From Lutibacter citreus (lineage in GTDB: Bacteria; Bacteroidota; Bacteroidia; Flavobacteriales; Flavobacteriaceae): a stretch of 64,000 bases of DNA. The stretch's first letter is position 1. Every line of letters begins with the position of its first letter. The DNA lies in the NCBI RefSeq assembly GCF_003260195.1, contig NZ_QEIH01000001.1:558001-622000 (forward strand), written 5' to 3'. Shown one piece after another: positions 43,861 through 53,598 of this stretch. A program made the translations under genes and the position numbers. The notes under the pieces are model-generated. The model was given only the letters and a program-made list of their open reading frames with translations. It was not told the origin of the DNA and did not search any database.

Positions 43861-46086
43861 CTATTCTTTATCGTTTCTTGGTTGTCTTGGTTTTCTATCA
43901 CCTCTGTTATCTCTAGATCTATTATCTCTAGGTTTGTTGTTATCACGAGGTGGTCTAGCAACAAAACCTTCAGGTTTTGGTAAAATAGCTTTTCTAGAAA
44001 CTTTCTCTTTACGAGTTTTAGGGTCTCTACCAAAATATTTTACATCAAATACATCACCCATATTAACAACGTCTGTAACATTGTCTGTACGTTCCCAAGC
44101 TAATTCAGAAATATGTAATAAAACTTCGTTTCCTGGAGCTTCTAAATACTCTACAACAGCACCAAAGTCTAACATTTTAATAACTTTTACTTCGTAAACG
44201 CTACCAACTTGAGGTTTAAATAATAAAGAATCTATTTTAGCTAATACTGAATCAATTCCTGTTTGATCAGTTCCTAAAATTTCAACAATTCCTTCTTCAG
44301 TTACTGGATCTTCATTAATAACAATTGTACATCCAGTTTCTTTTTGCATTTCTTGAATTACTTTTCCTCCAGGTCCAATAAGAGCTCCAATAAATTCATT
44401 TGGAATTCTTCTTGTAATCATTTTTGGAGCATGTGCTTTTACTTCTTCACCTGGCTGTGCGATAGTATCAGTTAATTTTCCTAAAATGTGTAAACGACCA
44501 TCACGAGCTTGTTTTAATGCACTCACTAAAATTTCGTATGATAATCCTTTTACTTTAATATCCATTTGACAAGCAGTAATACCGTCAGCAGTTCCTGTTA
44601 CTTTAAAGTCCATATCACCTAAATGATCTTCATCACCTAAAATATCACTTAATACAGCATAACGGTCACCATCAGAAATTAATCCCATAGCAATACCAGA
44701 AACTGGTTTTTTCATTTGAACACCAGCATCCATTAACGCCATTGTACCAGCACAAACTGTAGCCATTGAAGAAGAACCGTTAGATTCTAATACTTCAGAT
44801 ACAACTCTTACAGTATAAGGACAATTGTCAGGAATCATTCCTTTTAATGCACGTTGTGCTAAGTTTCCGTGTCCAACTTCTCTACGTGAAGTACCTCTTA
44901 AAGGTCTTGCTTCACCTGTACAGAAAGGAGGGAAGTTATAATGTAAATAGAATGTTTCCTCACCTTGGTAAGTTGGCATATCTATTTGGTTTGCTTCTCT
45001 TGATGTTCCTAAAGTAACTGTTGCTAATGCTTGAGTTTCTCCACGAGTAAATATTGCAGAACCGTGAGTTGATGGTAAGTAATCTACTTCACACCAAATT
45101 GGTCTAATTTCAGTAGTTTTTCTACCATCTAAACGTAAACCTTCACTTAATGTTAATTCACGTACAGCTGTTTTGTTCGCTTTGTTGAAGTATTTTCCAA
45201 CTAATCCACCAAATTCAGCAATTTCTTCTTCAGTAAATGAAGCAATAATTTCTTCTTTTACCGCAGCAAATGCATTTGTTCTTTCAACTTTAGAAGTTCC
45301 TTTTTTAGCAATGTCGTAACATTTTTGGTAAGCAGCTTCATGAATTCTTGCAGCTAATTCTTCATTTTCTTCTTCAGGAGCATATTCACGAGTTTCTTTT
45401 TTACCAAAAGCTTCTGCTAAAGCAACTTGAGCAGCACATTGTATTTTAATAGCTTCATGAGCAAATTTAATAGCCTCAGCCATTTCTTCTTCGCTACATT
45501 CATCCATTTCACCTTCAACCATCATAACAGAATCCGCAGATGCACCAATAGTCATATCAATGTCAGCTTGTTCTAATAATGTTCTACTTGGGTTGATAAC
45601 AAATTCACCATTAACTCTTGCAACTCTAACTTCAGAAATTGGAGTTTCAAAAGGAATGTCACTTAACTGAATAGCAGCAGAAGCAGCTAAGCCAGCTAAT
45701 GAATCTGCCATTACATCTTCATCAGCACTCATTAACTGAATCATTACTTGTGTTTCAGCGTGGTAATCTTTTGGAAATAAAGGGCGTAAAACTCTGTCTA
45801 CTAAACGCATTGTTAATACTTCAGCATCTGTAGGTCTTGCTTCTCTTTTGAAGAAACCACCTGGGTAACGACCTGCAGCAGCAAATTTTTCTCTGTAATC
45901 TACTGTTAAAGGTAAAAAGTCAAGATCACTTTGTTTGTAGTTAGAAACTACAGTACATAGTAACATGGCTTTACCCATTTGAACAACAACCGAACCGTGC
46001 GCTTGTTTTGCTAATTTTCCTGTTTCTATAGAGATAGTTCTTCCATCTCCTAATTCAATAATTTGTGTATGTACCTTAGGTATCAT
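43861..46086 (-). CDS. pnp: Polyribonucleotide nucleotidyltransferase (PNPase)
   Basis: 741 residues. Two RNase PH domains flank a helical linker ([22 protein letters not shown] and [19 protein letters not shown] with the phosphate-binding region; [16 protein letters not shown] carries the catalytic aspartates). A KH domain follows ([22 protein letters not shown]), then an S1 domain ([21 protein letters not shown]). The tail is an Arg/Asn/Asp/Gly-rich low-complexity stretch (about residues 705-741). PNPase degrades RNA 3' to 5' using phosphate. It is downstream of rpsO, as in many bacteria, separated by a terminator. Confidence 0.97.
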   Translation of the reverse strand: MIPKVHTQIIELGDGRTISIETGKLAKQAHGSVVVQMGKAMLLCTVVSNYKQSDLDFLPLTVDYREKFAAAGRYPGGFFKREARPTDAEVLTMRLVDRVLRPLFPKDYHAETQVMIQLMSADEDVMADSLAGLAASAAIQLSDIPFETPISEVRVARVNGEFVINPSRTLLEQADIDMTIGASADSVMMVEGEMDECSEEEMAEAIKFAHEAIKIQCAAQVALAEAFGKKETREYAPEEENEELAARIHEAAYQKCYDIAKKGTSKVERTNAFAAVKEEIIASFTEEEIAEFGGLVGKYFNKANKTAVRELTLSEGLRLDGRKTTEIRPIWCEVDYLPSTHGSAIFTRGETQALATVTLGTSREANQIDMPTYQGEETFYLHYNFPPFCTGEARPLRGTSRREVGHGNLAQRALKGMIPDNCPYTVRVVSEVLESNGSSSMATVCAGTMALMDAGVQMKKPVSGIAMGLISDGDRYAVLSDILGDEDHLGDMDFKVTGTADGITACQMDIKVKGLSYEILVSALKQARDGRLHILGKLTDTIAQPGEEVKAHAPKMITRRIPNEFIGALIGPGGKVIQEMQKETGCTIVINEDPVTEEGIVEILGTDQTGIDSVLAKIDSLLFKPQVGSVYEVKVIKMLDFGAVVEYLEAPGNEVLLHISELAWERTDNVTDVVNMGDVFDVKYFGRDPKTRKEKVSRKAILPKPEGFVARPPRDNNKPRDNRSRDNRGDRKPRQPRNDKE

Positions 46087-46191
46087 AAATAATTTTTTAA
46101 AATTTAATTAAACAATTGGTTGTTGTTGTGTTGTCTTTACCAATGAAAAGTTTAATTTAAGCTTTCTTTTAGATTGAAAAAAATAAAAAAA

Positions 46192-46212
46192 AAGAGGCAA
46201 TAATTGCCTCTT
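46192..46212 (-). terminator. Intrinsic terminator/attenuator between rpsO and pnp
   Basis: AAGAGGCAAT and ATTGCCTCTT are perfect 10-bp complements with a single base between, 15 bases beyond the rpsO stop, with A- and T-runs outside. pnp may receive read-through. Confidence 0.85.
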
Positions 46213-46226
46213 AATTTTTTTAGAAA

Positions 46227-46496
46227 TTATTTTCTTATTCCTAATTCTTTAATTATCTCACGATATCTTACAATATCAGATTTAATTAAATAATCAAGTA
46301 AATTTCTTCTTTTACCTACTAACTTCACTAATGAACGCTCAGTATTATAATCTTTACGATTCTTTTTTAAATGTTCTGTTAAGTGGTTAATTCTGTAAGT
46401 GAATAAGGCAATTTGCCCTTCTGAAGAACCAGTGTTTGTTGCTGATTCACCGTGTTTTGCAAAAATCTCTGCTTTTTTTTCTTTTGTTAAGTACAT
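46227..46496 (-). CDS. rpsO: 30S ribosomal protein S15
   Basis: 89 residues, the standard S15 length. Contains GSSEGQIALFTYRINHLTEHLKKNRKDY and SLVKLVGKRRNLLDYLIKSD, the helices that bind the 16S three-way junction, and ends RYREIIKELGIRK. S15 is a primary 16S rRNA binder and in several bacteria represses its own mRNA. Upstream there is a well-formed promoter (46562-46592) and a hairpin (46531-46557) at the expected 5' end of the message. Confidence 0.98.
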   Translation of the reverse strand: MYLTKEKKAEIFAKHGESATNTGSSEGQIALFTYRINHLTEHLKKNRKDYNTERSLVKLVGKRRNLLDYLIKSDIVRYREIIKELGIRK

Positions 46497-46530
46497 GCTA
46501 ACATTAATTTTAATAATAATTTTTATGTAT

Positions 46531-46557
46531 TGTTAGTGCAACAATTGCAAGCTAACA
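46531..46557 (-). promoter_or_regulatory. Hairpin at the predicted 5' end of rpsO mRNA
   Basis: Read as RNA (minus strand): UGUUAG, a CU bulge, UGCAA, loop UUG, UUGCA, CUAACA. All 11 stem pairs are canonical. The promoter box ends at 46562, so transcription should start near or at the first base of this stem. A candidate for S15 autoregulation or mRNA stability. Confidence 0.5.
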
Positions 46558-46561
46558 GGCG

Positions 46562-46592
46562 GCAAATATACCATTATTATTTTGATTAACAA
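46562..46592 (-). promoter_or_regulatory. rpsO promoter (TTG-N19-TATATTTGC)
   Basis: On the minus strand TTG (46592-46590), 19 bases, TATATTTGC (46570-46562): a full match to the Bacteroidota -33/-7 consensus, 66 bases before the rpsO start. Confidence 0.75.
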
Positions 46593-46707
46593 TTAATTGC
46601 GATATACTTATTTTTAACAATTAAAAAAGTGTTTTCAGTTTTAAAAAGCTTAGTTATAAATGTTTAGTTTATTGTGAAAGTAGCTGAAAAGAAAAAATTT
46701 ACATGTA

Positions 46708-46742
46708 AAAAAGACGAGCATTTAATTAAGCTCGCCTTTTTT
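46708..46742 (-). terminator. Intrinsic terminator of accD
   Basis: CGAGC (46715-46719) pairs with GCTCG (46730-46734), extended by three outer pairs after one mismatch, with A-run and T-run flanks. Directly behind the accD stop. Confidence 0.75.
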
Positions 46743-46745
46743 TAT

Positions 46746-47606
46746 TTAATTTCTTACTGGTAAGTTTTGTATTAAATCTATATATAGATTTATTTGTTTT
46801 TTGAGGTTTTTTCTTTCAATAATTTTATCTAAAAAACCGTGTTCTAAAACAAATTCGGATTTTTGGAATCCTGGAGGTAAATCCTTTCCTGTGGTGTCTT
46901 TTACAACTCTGGGTCCTGCAAAGGCTACCAATGCATTTGGTTCAGCAAAGTTTACATCACCAAGCATTGCATATGATGCGGTTGTTCCACCTGTTGTTGG
47001 ATCGGTACATAATGATATATATGGTAATCCAGCCTCAGCTAATTGAGCTAGTTTTACAGATGTTTTTACTAATTGCATTAAAGAGTAAGAGGCTTCCATC
47101 ATTCTTGCCCCACCTGATTTTGATATTAGTAAAAAAGGAATCTTATTTTTCATAGAGTAATCAATTGCTCTACAAATTTTTTCACCAACAACACTTCCCA
47201 TTGATCCTCCTATAAAAGCAAAATCCATAGCAGCGATAACTAAGTCTTTTCCGCATGATTTTCCTACAGCGGTTCTAATAGCATCGTTTAACTTTGTTTT
47301 AAGAGTGGCTTGTTTTAATCTATCTGTATATTTTTTTGTATCTGTAAATTTCAATGGGTCTTTTGATACCATATCCTTATCAAATTCATTGAATTTATTA
47401 TCATCAAAAAGAATTTCAAAATACTCAGCACTTCCAATTCTAACATGATATCCATCTTCTGGACTTACATAATAATTTTCTTTTAACTCTTCGGTATCAA
47501 TAATTTTACCGCTTGGTGTTTTATACCATAAGCCTTTTGGTACATCCTTTTTATCTTCAGTAGGGGTTTGGATTCCCTTATCTTTTCTTTTAAACCAAGA
47601 TGACAT
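46746..47606 (-). CDS. accD: Acetyl-CoA carboxylase carboxyltransferase subunit beta, lacking zinc-ribbon cysteines
   Basis: 286 residues. The crotonase-type carboxyltransferase core is clear: [37 protein letters not shown] and [18 protein letters not shown]. AccD with AccA transfers carboxyl from biotin to acetyl-CoA, the first step of fatty-acid synthesis. In E. coli the N-terminus has a Cys4 zinc ribbon (WTKCDSCG ... CPKC). Here the aligned residues are WYKTPSG (27-33) and VSPEDG (47-52), so none of the four cysteines is present; the rest of the segment aligns well. It is preceded by the fbaA terminator, so has its own promoter. Confidence 0.95.
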   Translation of the reverse strand: MSSWFKRKDKGIQTPTEDKKDVPKGLWYKTPSGKIIDTEELKENYYVSPEDGYHVRIGSAEYFEILFDDNKFNEFDKDMVSKDPLKFTDTKKYTDRLKQATLKTKLNDAIRTAVGKSCGKDLVIAAMDFAFIGGSMGSVVGEKICRAIDYSMKNKIPFLLISKSGGARMMEASYSLMQLVKTSVKLAQLAEAGLPYISLCTDPTTGGTTASYAMLGDVNFAEPNALVAFAGPRVVKDTTGKDLPPGFQKSEFVLEHGFLDKIIERKNLKKQINLYIDLIQNLPVRN

Positions 47607-47657
47607 ATATATATTGTTTTAGTTGAAAAATAGATGTGCAAATTACTAAAAAAAAAT

Positions 47658-47686
47658 AAAGAGAACATAAAAAATATGTTCTCTTT
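47658..47686 (-). terminator. Intrinsic terminator of fbaA
   Basis: AAAGAGAACATA and TATGTTCTCTTT, 12-bp perfect arms around AAAAA, 27 bases after the fbaA stop. Confidence 0.88.
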
Positions 47687-47713
47687 AAAATTTTTATAAT
47701 TTAATTGTATAAT

Positions 47714-48781
47714 TTATAATACATCTACACAATTTAAGTCTTTAAAAGCTTCAGTTAAACGAGCTTTAAAAGTTTCTTCTCCTTTACGTAACCAACCACG
47801 TGGGTCGTAGTATTTTTTGTTAGGTACATCAGCTCCATCTGGATTTCCAATTTGAGTTCTTAAGTACTCAATTTTGTCATTCATATAGTCTCTAATTCCT
47901 TCAGTAAATGCAAATTGTAAATCTGTGTCAATGTTCATTTTAATAACACCGTAACCAATTGCTTCTCTAATTTCTTCTAAAGTAGAACCAGAACCTCCGT
48001 GAAATACAAAATCTACTGGGTTTGCTTCTGTTCCGTTTTCTTTTTCAATATATTTTTGAGAATTGTCAAGAATTTTTGGAGTTAATTTTACGTTACCTGG
48101 TTTGTATACACCATGAACATTACCAAAAGATGCAGCAATTGTAAAATTGTCACTAACTTTCTTTAATTCATTATATGCATATGCAACTTCTTCAGGTTGT
48201 GTATATAGTTTAGACGCATCAACATCAGAATTGTCAACACCATCTTCTTCACCACCTGTAATACCTAATTCAATCTCTAAAGTCATACCCATTTTAGCCA
48301 TACGAGCTAAATAAGTTTTACATATTTTGATATTTTCTTCTAAAGGTTCTTCAGATAAATCAATCATATGAGAACTAAATAATGGCACACCATTCTCTTT
48401 GTAGAATTGTTCTCCAGCATCTAATAAACCGTCAATCCAAGGTAATAATTTTTTAGCACAGTGGTCTGTATGTAAAATTACTGGAATTTCGTAGGCTTTT
48501 GCTAAAGTATGTACGTGTTTTGCTCCAGCTATTCCACCTGCTATTGCAGCTTTTTGACCTTCGTTAGATAATCCTTTACCAGCATTGAACTGAGCTCCAC
48601 CATTTGAAAATTGAATAATAACTGGTGAGTTTAAACTCTTTGCTGTTTCTAAAACAGAATTAATAGTGTTTGAACCTATTACATTTACTGCAGGTAAAGC
48701 GAATCCTTTTGATTTTGCCAATTTGAATATTTCTTGAACTTGGCTTCCTGTTGCTACACCTGTTTTAATTGTGTCACTCAT
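47714..48781 (-). CDS. fbaA: Class II fructose-bisphosphate aldolase
   Basis: 355 residues, matching the class IIA (E. coli FbaA-like) length. Zinc ligands lie in VILHTDHCAKK and in FVFHGGSGS and ASFGNVHGVYKPGN; LEIELGITGGEEDGVDNSD is the characteristic glutamate loop. It cleaves or forms fructose-1,6-bisphosphate in glycolysis and gluconeogenesis. Single-gene unit with its own terminator. Confidence 0.97.
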   Translation of the reverse strand: MSDTIKTGVATGSQVQEIFKLAKSKGFALPAVNVIGSNTINSVLETAKSLNSPVIIQFSNGGAQFNAGKGLSNEGQKAAIAGGIAGAKHVHTLAKAYEIPVILHTDHCAKKLLPWIDGLLDAGEQFYKENGVPLFSSHMIDLSEEPLEENIKICKTYLARMAKMGMTLEIELGITGGEEDGVDNSDVDASKLYTQPEEVAYAYNELKKVSDNFTIAASFGNVHGVYKPGNVKLTPKILDNSQKYIEKENGTEANPVDFVFHGGSGSTLEEIREAIGYGVIKMNIDTDLQFAFTEGIRDYMNDKIEYLRTQIGNPDGADVPNKKYYDPRGWLRKGEETFKARLTEAFKDLNCVDVL

Positions 48782-48896
48782 AATATTTATTTGTGTTAAT
48801 TGTATTAAATTTGATTTACCAAAATTAATGATTTATACGTAGTTATTTGATTTTGAATTGAAAAAAAGCGAAAACGAAATAGTTTTATAGTGTTTT

Positions 48897-51419
48897 TTAG
48901 AACGGATAACTTATACCAAAATTATACACATTATTCTTAAAGTTAACATGTTGAAACCATTTATTTTGAGTTAAGTAAGGTTCATAAGTTTTGAATCCTA
49001 AATCTAAACGGATTAAGATAAAACTTAAGTCATATCTTAAACCAAAACCAGAACCAATAGCTATATCTTGTAATGAACTAAATCCTTTAAATTTTGCTTC
49101 CGAAGTATTTAATTCTGAATTTGAAATATCCCAAATATTTCCGGCATCAATAAAAAATGCTCCTTTTACACTATTAATTATTTTAAATCTATATTCTAAA
49201 CTACTTAAAAATTTTAGGTTCCCAATATTATACTCTAATCCAGTTTTAGTGGTTCCGGGGCCTAAATCATAAATTTTCCAAGCTCTTAAATCGTTTGGCC
49301 CTCCAATATAGTAACTTCTACTAAATGGGATTGAATTTGAATTATTGTATGGTAAAGCTATTCCAATAAAAGATCTAAACGCCAATACATTTTCTAAAGA
49401 AAAATTCCAGAATTTCTTATACTCTAAATCCATTTTTGCATATTGTGCAATTGGAGTATTAAATACTGTTTTTACATTACTTTCATCTTTTTCAGAAGAT
49501 AAATAAGTAAGTAAACTACCCGAAGACGCTAAACGAGCTTTAAAAAATGAAAAATTGGTATCTTTATAATTTTCACTATTATTATAGGTAAATGTGTATG
49601 CAACGGATGGTATTACAACATCTTCAGTAATAATATTATACCTAGCTTCAATATTTTTTGCTGTTTGATATTCAGTTTCGTTAGATGATTCAAAAGCATC
49701 ATTAATATAAGTCTTAATAAATGATATAGCAGAATCTTCACTTAAATCAACTCCAGAGAAATATTCTTCTTGTATTTCTACTAAATCATTATATTCAGAG
49801 GTATAAATGTCAAAATATGAATCTATATTTAAGTTTTTTATAAATTGAGCGTTAAGTATTTGAAAACTATGTTTTTTTGTTTTAGTTGTTTGCCAAGTAT
49901 AATCTATTATTCCGGTAAATTTTTGCTTGTCTAACCCTATGTTATTTTGCAAACTAGTACCAATTGTAAACATTGTAGCAGGAGACATTTCTTTAGAAAT
50001 TAGATTGTTTACATTAACGGGAAACAATATTCTTGGAGATTCAATTGAAACATCAGCTCCAACTTCCCAAGCATTAAAGAACTTTTCATTGTCTGCAGCG
50101 TCTTTTGAATCTAGAAATGATCCTTGAACGGAAAATTTCAGTATTTCTGATCCTTTAAAAATATTTCGATTTAAAAATGATAATTTTGTAGAAATACCTA
50201 ATTGTCTAATATTAGAATGGGTAAGTTCAGAACTAACAGCAATTGAATATTTTTTTAGTGGTGTTAAGTAAATTGAAGCTTCTAGGTAATCATCTTCTAA
50301 TTCATTGTATTTAATATCTACTGTTCTAAAATTATTTAATCGTCTTAAATTTTTTCTTGTTAATTCTCTTGTTTTATCTTGGTAAATTGAGTTAGGTTCA
50401 AGAAAAACTGAATTCAATAATAATTTAGGGTTGTATTTTAAATTCTTTTGTGACAGAAATAAAAATCCATTATAATTTAAACTATCCTTAGCAGGGTTAT
50501 CTTTTGTATTGTAAGAAAAATCAGTATAAATGTTTATGTTTTTTATTTTTTGAATTTTAAAAGGAACATTTGCAATACTATCATTTATTATTAAATCAAT
50601 GTTTGATTTGTAATTGGCCGTGTCAGCATCAACCAATATTGCATTTTTATTGAATCTATAAATACCAGAATTTCTAAATAATTCGGTTATTCTATCTTGT
50701 TCATCTGTAAAATAAGAATACTTAAACTGAGCTCCTTTTTTTAAATATGATTTCTTTTTGTTTAATGAATAAATAGAATCTAAAACTTTAGACTCAATAC
50801 TTGTTTTTATAGAATCAATAGTATAAACTCTATCTGTGTCTACTATATAATTAACAGTTGCTTTTTTATTTTTTGAATAATTTACCTTATAACTTGCTTT
50901 TACATTAAAATAGCCTTCTTGTTGAAAATGATTGGTAAGATTATTTACTGTTAGTTTGGCTTTTTTTGAATCGAAAACAACAGGTTCCTCTCCATTAGTG
51001 AGCCACCATTTATGTGTGTTTTTTTTAAAATTGAATAAACCTATAGTTTGTTTTTTAGAAAATACACTGTTTGTGAAATTATAAGTGTTTGGGTGATTGG
51101 TTTCCCATTCTTCAAAAGTAGTTTCAAAATTTTTATTTCCAATATTGTAAAAGTAGAGAGGAAAAGGTACCCCAAAAACTAATTGATTAGGTCTCTGAAT
51201 AATGTAATCGGATATTTCATCCTTAACGTTTTTTTTGTTATTAACAATTATAGAATTCTGGGTTAGGAGGTGTTCATTTTCAGATACGTACTTAACAGAA
51301 TTACACGAAGAAAAACTAAAAGTTATACTTAATAGAATTATTAATATTATAAAATTGTTTTTCAATAAATAAGAGTTTAAATTTGTTTCAAATGTAAAAC
51401 TTTTCAAAGTATTACCCAA
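48897..51419 (-). CDS. tamL: TamL-type BamA/TamA-family outer-membrane lipoprotein
   Basis: 840 residues from ATG 51419. Residues up to 39 end in SFSSC, a lipobox, so the protein is a lipidated BamA/TamA homologue, the hallmark of TamL in Bacteroidota. POTRA-like repeats follow (KLTVNNLTNHFQQEGYFNVKASYKV; DRITELFRNSGIYRFN), then a 16-strand Omp85 barrel ending FKNNVYNFGISYPF, with GGPNDLRAWKIYDLGPGT as the conserved loop. The 38-residue pre-lipobox segment is long; a TTG at 51365 would give a normal 21-residue signal and leave room for a promoter. TamB is not next to it. Confidence 0.85.
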   Translation of the reverse strand: MGNTLKSFTFETNLNSYLLKNNFIILIILLSITFSFSSCNSVKYVSENEHLLTQNSIIVNNKKNVKDEISDYIIQRPNQLVFGVPFPLYFYNIGNKNFETTFEEWETNHPNTYNFTNSVFSKKQTIGLFNFKKNTHKWWLTNGEEPVVFDSKKAKLTVNNLTNHFQQEGYFNVKASYKVNYSKNKKATVNYIVDTDRVYTIDSIKTSIESKVLDSIYSLNKKKSYLKKGAQFKYSYFTDEQDRITELFRNSGIYRFNKNAILVDADTANYKSNIDLIINDSIANVPFKIQKIKNINIYTDFSYNTKDNPAKDSLNYNGFLFLSQKNLKYNPKLLLNSVFLEPNSIYQDKTRELTRKNLRRLNNFRTVDIKYNELEDDYLEASIYLTPLKKYSIAVSSELTHSNIRQLGISTKLSFLNRNIFKGSEILKFSVQGSFLDSKDAADNEKFFNAWEVGADVSIESPRILFPVNVNNLISKEMSPATMFTIGTSLQNNIGLDKQKFTGIIDYTWQTTKTKKHSFQILNAQFIKNLNIDSYFDIYTSEYNDLVEIQEEYFSGVDLSEDSAISFIKTYINDAFESSNETEYQTAKNIEARYNIITEDVVIPSVAYTFTYNNSENYKDTNFSFFKARLASSGSLLTYLSSEKDESNVKTVFNTPIAQYAKMDLEYKKFWNFSLENVLAFRSFIGIALPYNNSNSIPFSRSYYIGGPNDLRAWKIYDLGPGTTKTGLEYNIGNLKFLSSLEYRFKIINSVKGAFFIDAGNIWDISNSELNTSEAKFKGFSSLQDIAIGSGFGLRYDLSFILIRLDLGFKTYEPYLTQNKWFQHVNFKNNVYNFGISYPF

Positions 51420-51442
51420 TTTCTATTTTTATAATTCCAATA

Positions 51443-52165
51443 ATGAGTTTAAGTAAGAGTCAACTAAAATTAATAACGAGTTTACGTCAAAAAAAGTACA
51501 GAGTAAAATACAAATTATTTATTGTTGAAGGAACTAAAGTTGTAAATGAATTTTTAAATTCAAAATTTGAATTGGAGCATCTTTATTGTGTTGATGATTT
51601 TTCTTTTAATAATTTAGAGAATCGTTCACTTATATCTGATAATGAATTAAAAAAGATTAGTTCATTAAAGTCGCCAAATAATGTTTTAGCAATTTTTAAA
51701 ATTCCAGAATTTATAACTAATGATGTTATTGGTTTGGAATTGGCTTTAGATGGGATAAATGATCCAGGAAATTTAGGAACAATAATTAGGCTTTGTGATT
51801 GGTTTGGAATAGAACAATTAGTTTGCTCGGAAGATACAGTAGATTGTTTTAATTCAAAAGTTGTGCAAGCATCAATGGGATCTTTAACAAGAATTAATGT
51901 TTTATATACTAATTTGAAAGATTATTTAGAGAACACTACAAAGCCAGTTTATGCATCTTTAATGGAAGGAGACAATGTATATAAATCAAAACTACTTAAA
52001 AGTGCCATTTTAGTAATGGGGAATGAGGCTAATGGTATTAGTACTCAAATTTTAAGTATTCTAAATAATAGTATTTCTATTCCTCGGTTTGGTGATTTAC
52101 AGCAAACAGAAAGTTTAAATGTAGCTACAGCAACAGCAATTTTACTAAGTGAATTTAAAAGATAA
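51443..52165 (+). CDS. TrmH/SpoU family RNA 2'-O-methyltransferase
   Basis: 240 residues. The N-terminal L30e-like domain (SLRQKKYRVKYKLFIVEGTKVVNEFL) is typical of rRNA methylases of this family; then the SPOUT motifs LALDGINDPGNLGTIIRLCDWFGI, LVMGNEANGIS and ISIPRFGDLQQTESLNVATATAILL. It methylates a ribose 2'-OH in rRNA or tRNA, target unknown. Related to but distinct from RlmB at 28434. Divergent from tamL with only 23 bases between ATGs. Confidence 0.92.
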   Translation: MSLSKSQLKLITSLRQKKYRVKYKLFIVEGTKVVNEFLNSKFELEHLYCVDDFSFNNLENRSLISDNELKKISSLKSPNNVLAIFKIPEFITNDVIGLELALDGINDPGNLGTIIRLCDWFGIEQLVCSEDTVDCFNSKVVQASMGSLTRINVLYTNLKDYLENTTKPVYASLMEGDNVYKSKLLKSAILVMGNEANGISTQILSILNNSISIPRFGDLQQTESLNVATATAILLSEFKR

Positions 52166-52167
52166 AA

Positions 52168-52857
52168 CTAGTGAAAGGCAAATTTTAAAAATATCCCTCG
52201 TGTACCAAAATAATCTATGTTTCCTGTCCAGGGGCTGGTAGAACTTTTATCTCTAACAAGTTCATCATTTATAGCAAATACACCTCTTATTGAAGGAGAG
52301 AAAATAAAATAAGGCAAGTAAAAATCAACACCAATACCAATTTCGTAAGAAAAATTATTTTTTTTCATTCTAAATTCACCGTCTGAATTATCATCTGGAT
52401 TATCCTGATTACTTGAAAAATTATAATCGTAAGAAACACCTCCAACAAGATATGGTCTAATGTTATTATATCTGTTTGTATTTAGTTTTAATAAAAGAGG
52501 AATTCTTAAATAAGTAGAGTTTACATCTCTAATACTGTCTAATGCTCCCGAAATATGGGTAAAAGCTAATTCTTTTGTATTGCTTGATAAGCCTGGTTCT
52601 AACCGAATATTTAAATTGTTAGTAATTCTTAAATCTCCAATTAACCCCACATTAAACCCCGTGCTAGGAGTTACATTAACAAAAGATCCTCCTTCTTTAT
52701 AAGATATTTTATAATCTTTTAAATTTATACCTAAGTAATATCCCCAAAAAATAGTTTGCTTGTCCCAGTTTTGTTTGTATTGAACAATATCTCTTTTTTG
52801 CGCATTTAAGCTAGTTACTATTAATAACAGAACTACTACAGTAATAAATTTTTGCAT
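52168..52857 (-). CDS. porT: PorT/SprT-family outer-membrane protein
   Basis: 229 residues. Signal peptide 1-19 ends LNAQ. The mature part is an eight-stranded-type beta barrel with alternating hydrophobic strands (FWGYYLGINLKDYKI, STGFNVGLIGDLRI, RPYLVGGVSYDYNF, GIFLKFAFH). PorT in Porphyromonas and its homologue SprT in Flavobacterium are needed for type IX secretion, and both lie next to ubiE, as here (3-base gap). So this is probably the T9SS accessory barrel, not a random PorT-like protein. Confidence 0.82.
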   Translation of the reverse strand: MQKFITVVVLLLIVTSLNAQKRDIVQYKQNWDKQTIFWGYYLGINLKDYKISYKEGGSFVNVTPSTGFNVGLIGDLRITNNLNIRLEPGLSSNTKELAFTHISGALDSIRDVNSTYLRIPLLLKLNTNRYNNIRPYLVGGVSYDYNFSSNQDNPDDNSDGEFRMKKNNFSYEIGIGVDFYLPYFIFSPSIRGVFAINDELVRDKSSTSPWTGNIDYFGTRGIFLKFAFH

Positions 52858-52860
52858 AAA

Positions 52861-53589
52861 CTATTTCTTTGCTATATAAATAGAAGCTACACCCAAGGTT
52901 TGTGGCTTATTTTCAATATCTATAAACCCAATTTTTGATAAAATATTGTTGAAAGCTTTACCATAAGGAAAAGATGCTGCAGAATCTGATAAATATTTAT
53001 ACGCAGATTTGTCTTTTGAAAAGACTTTACCTATTGTAGGCATTATATATTTAGTGTAAATAGTATATCCTTGTTTAAAAGGACTTTTGGTAGGAACAGA
53101 AGTTTCCAGTACCACAAATGTACCTGAAGGTTTTAAAACTCTATAAATTTCAGATAACCCTTTTTCTAAATCCTCAAAATTACGAACACCAAATGCAACA
53201 GTTATGGCATCGAAGAAATTATCTTCATATGGGATTTTTTCAGAATCACCTAAAACCATTTCTATTTGGTTTGTTAAATTTAATTTCTCAATTTTGCCTT
53301 TACCAACGTTTAGCATGCCTTCAGAAATATCTAATCCAATTATTTTTGAAGCGTTAGTTTTTGTTAAATTAATAGCTAAATCACCTGTTCCTGTTGCAAT
53401 GTCAAGAATGTTTTTAGGGTTGGAATCTCCAATAATCTTAACAACTTTTTCTCTCCAACTTACATCAATTCCAAAAGAAATAACACGGTTTAACCCGTCG
53501 TATTCATTTGAAATAGTATCAAACATTTTGGTGACCTGCTCTTTTTTTCCAAGATTGGAGTCTTTATAAGGTTTTACTTTTTCTGCCAT
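52861..53589 (-). CDS. ubiE: Demethylmenaquinone methyltransferase (UbiE/MenG)
   Basis: 242 residues. The family signature [25 protein letters not shown] is at the N-terminus, then the SAM motif [13 protein letters not shown] with [30 protein letters not shown] and the C-terminal [14 protein letters not shown]. It performs the last methylation in menaquinone synthesis, the respiratory quinone of Bacteroidota. It precedes porT in one transcript and follows nifU by 9 bases. Confidence 0.95.
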   Translation of the reverse strand: MAEKVKPYKDSNLGKKEQVTKMFDTISNEYDGLNRVISFGIDVSWREKVVKIIGDSNPKNILDIATGTGDLAINLTKTNASKIIGLDISEGMLNVGKGKIEKLNLTNQIEMVLGDSEKIPYEDNFFDAITVAFGVRNFEDLEKGLSEIYRVLKPSGTFVVLETSVPTKSPFKQGYTIYTKYIMPTIGKVFSKDKSAYKYLSDSAASFPYGKAFNNILSKIGFIDIENKPQTLGVASIYIAKK

Positions 53590-53598
53590 AAAAATAGA

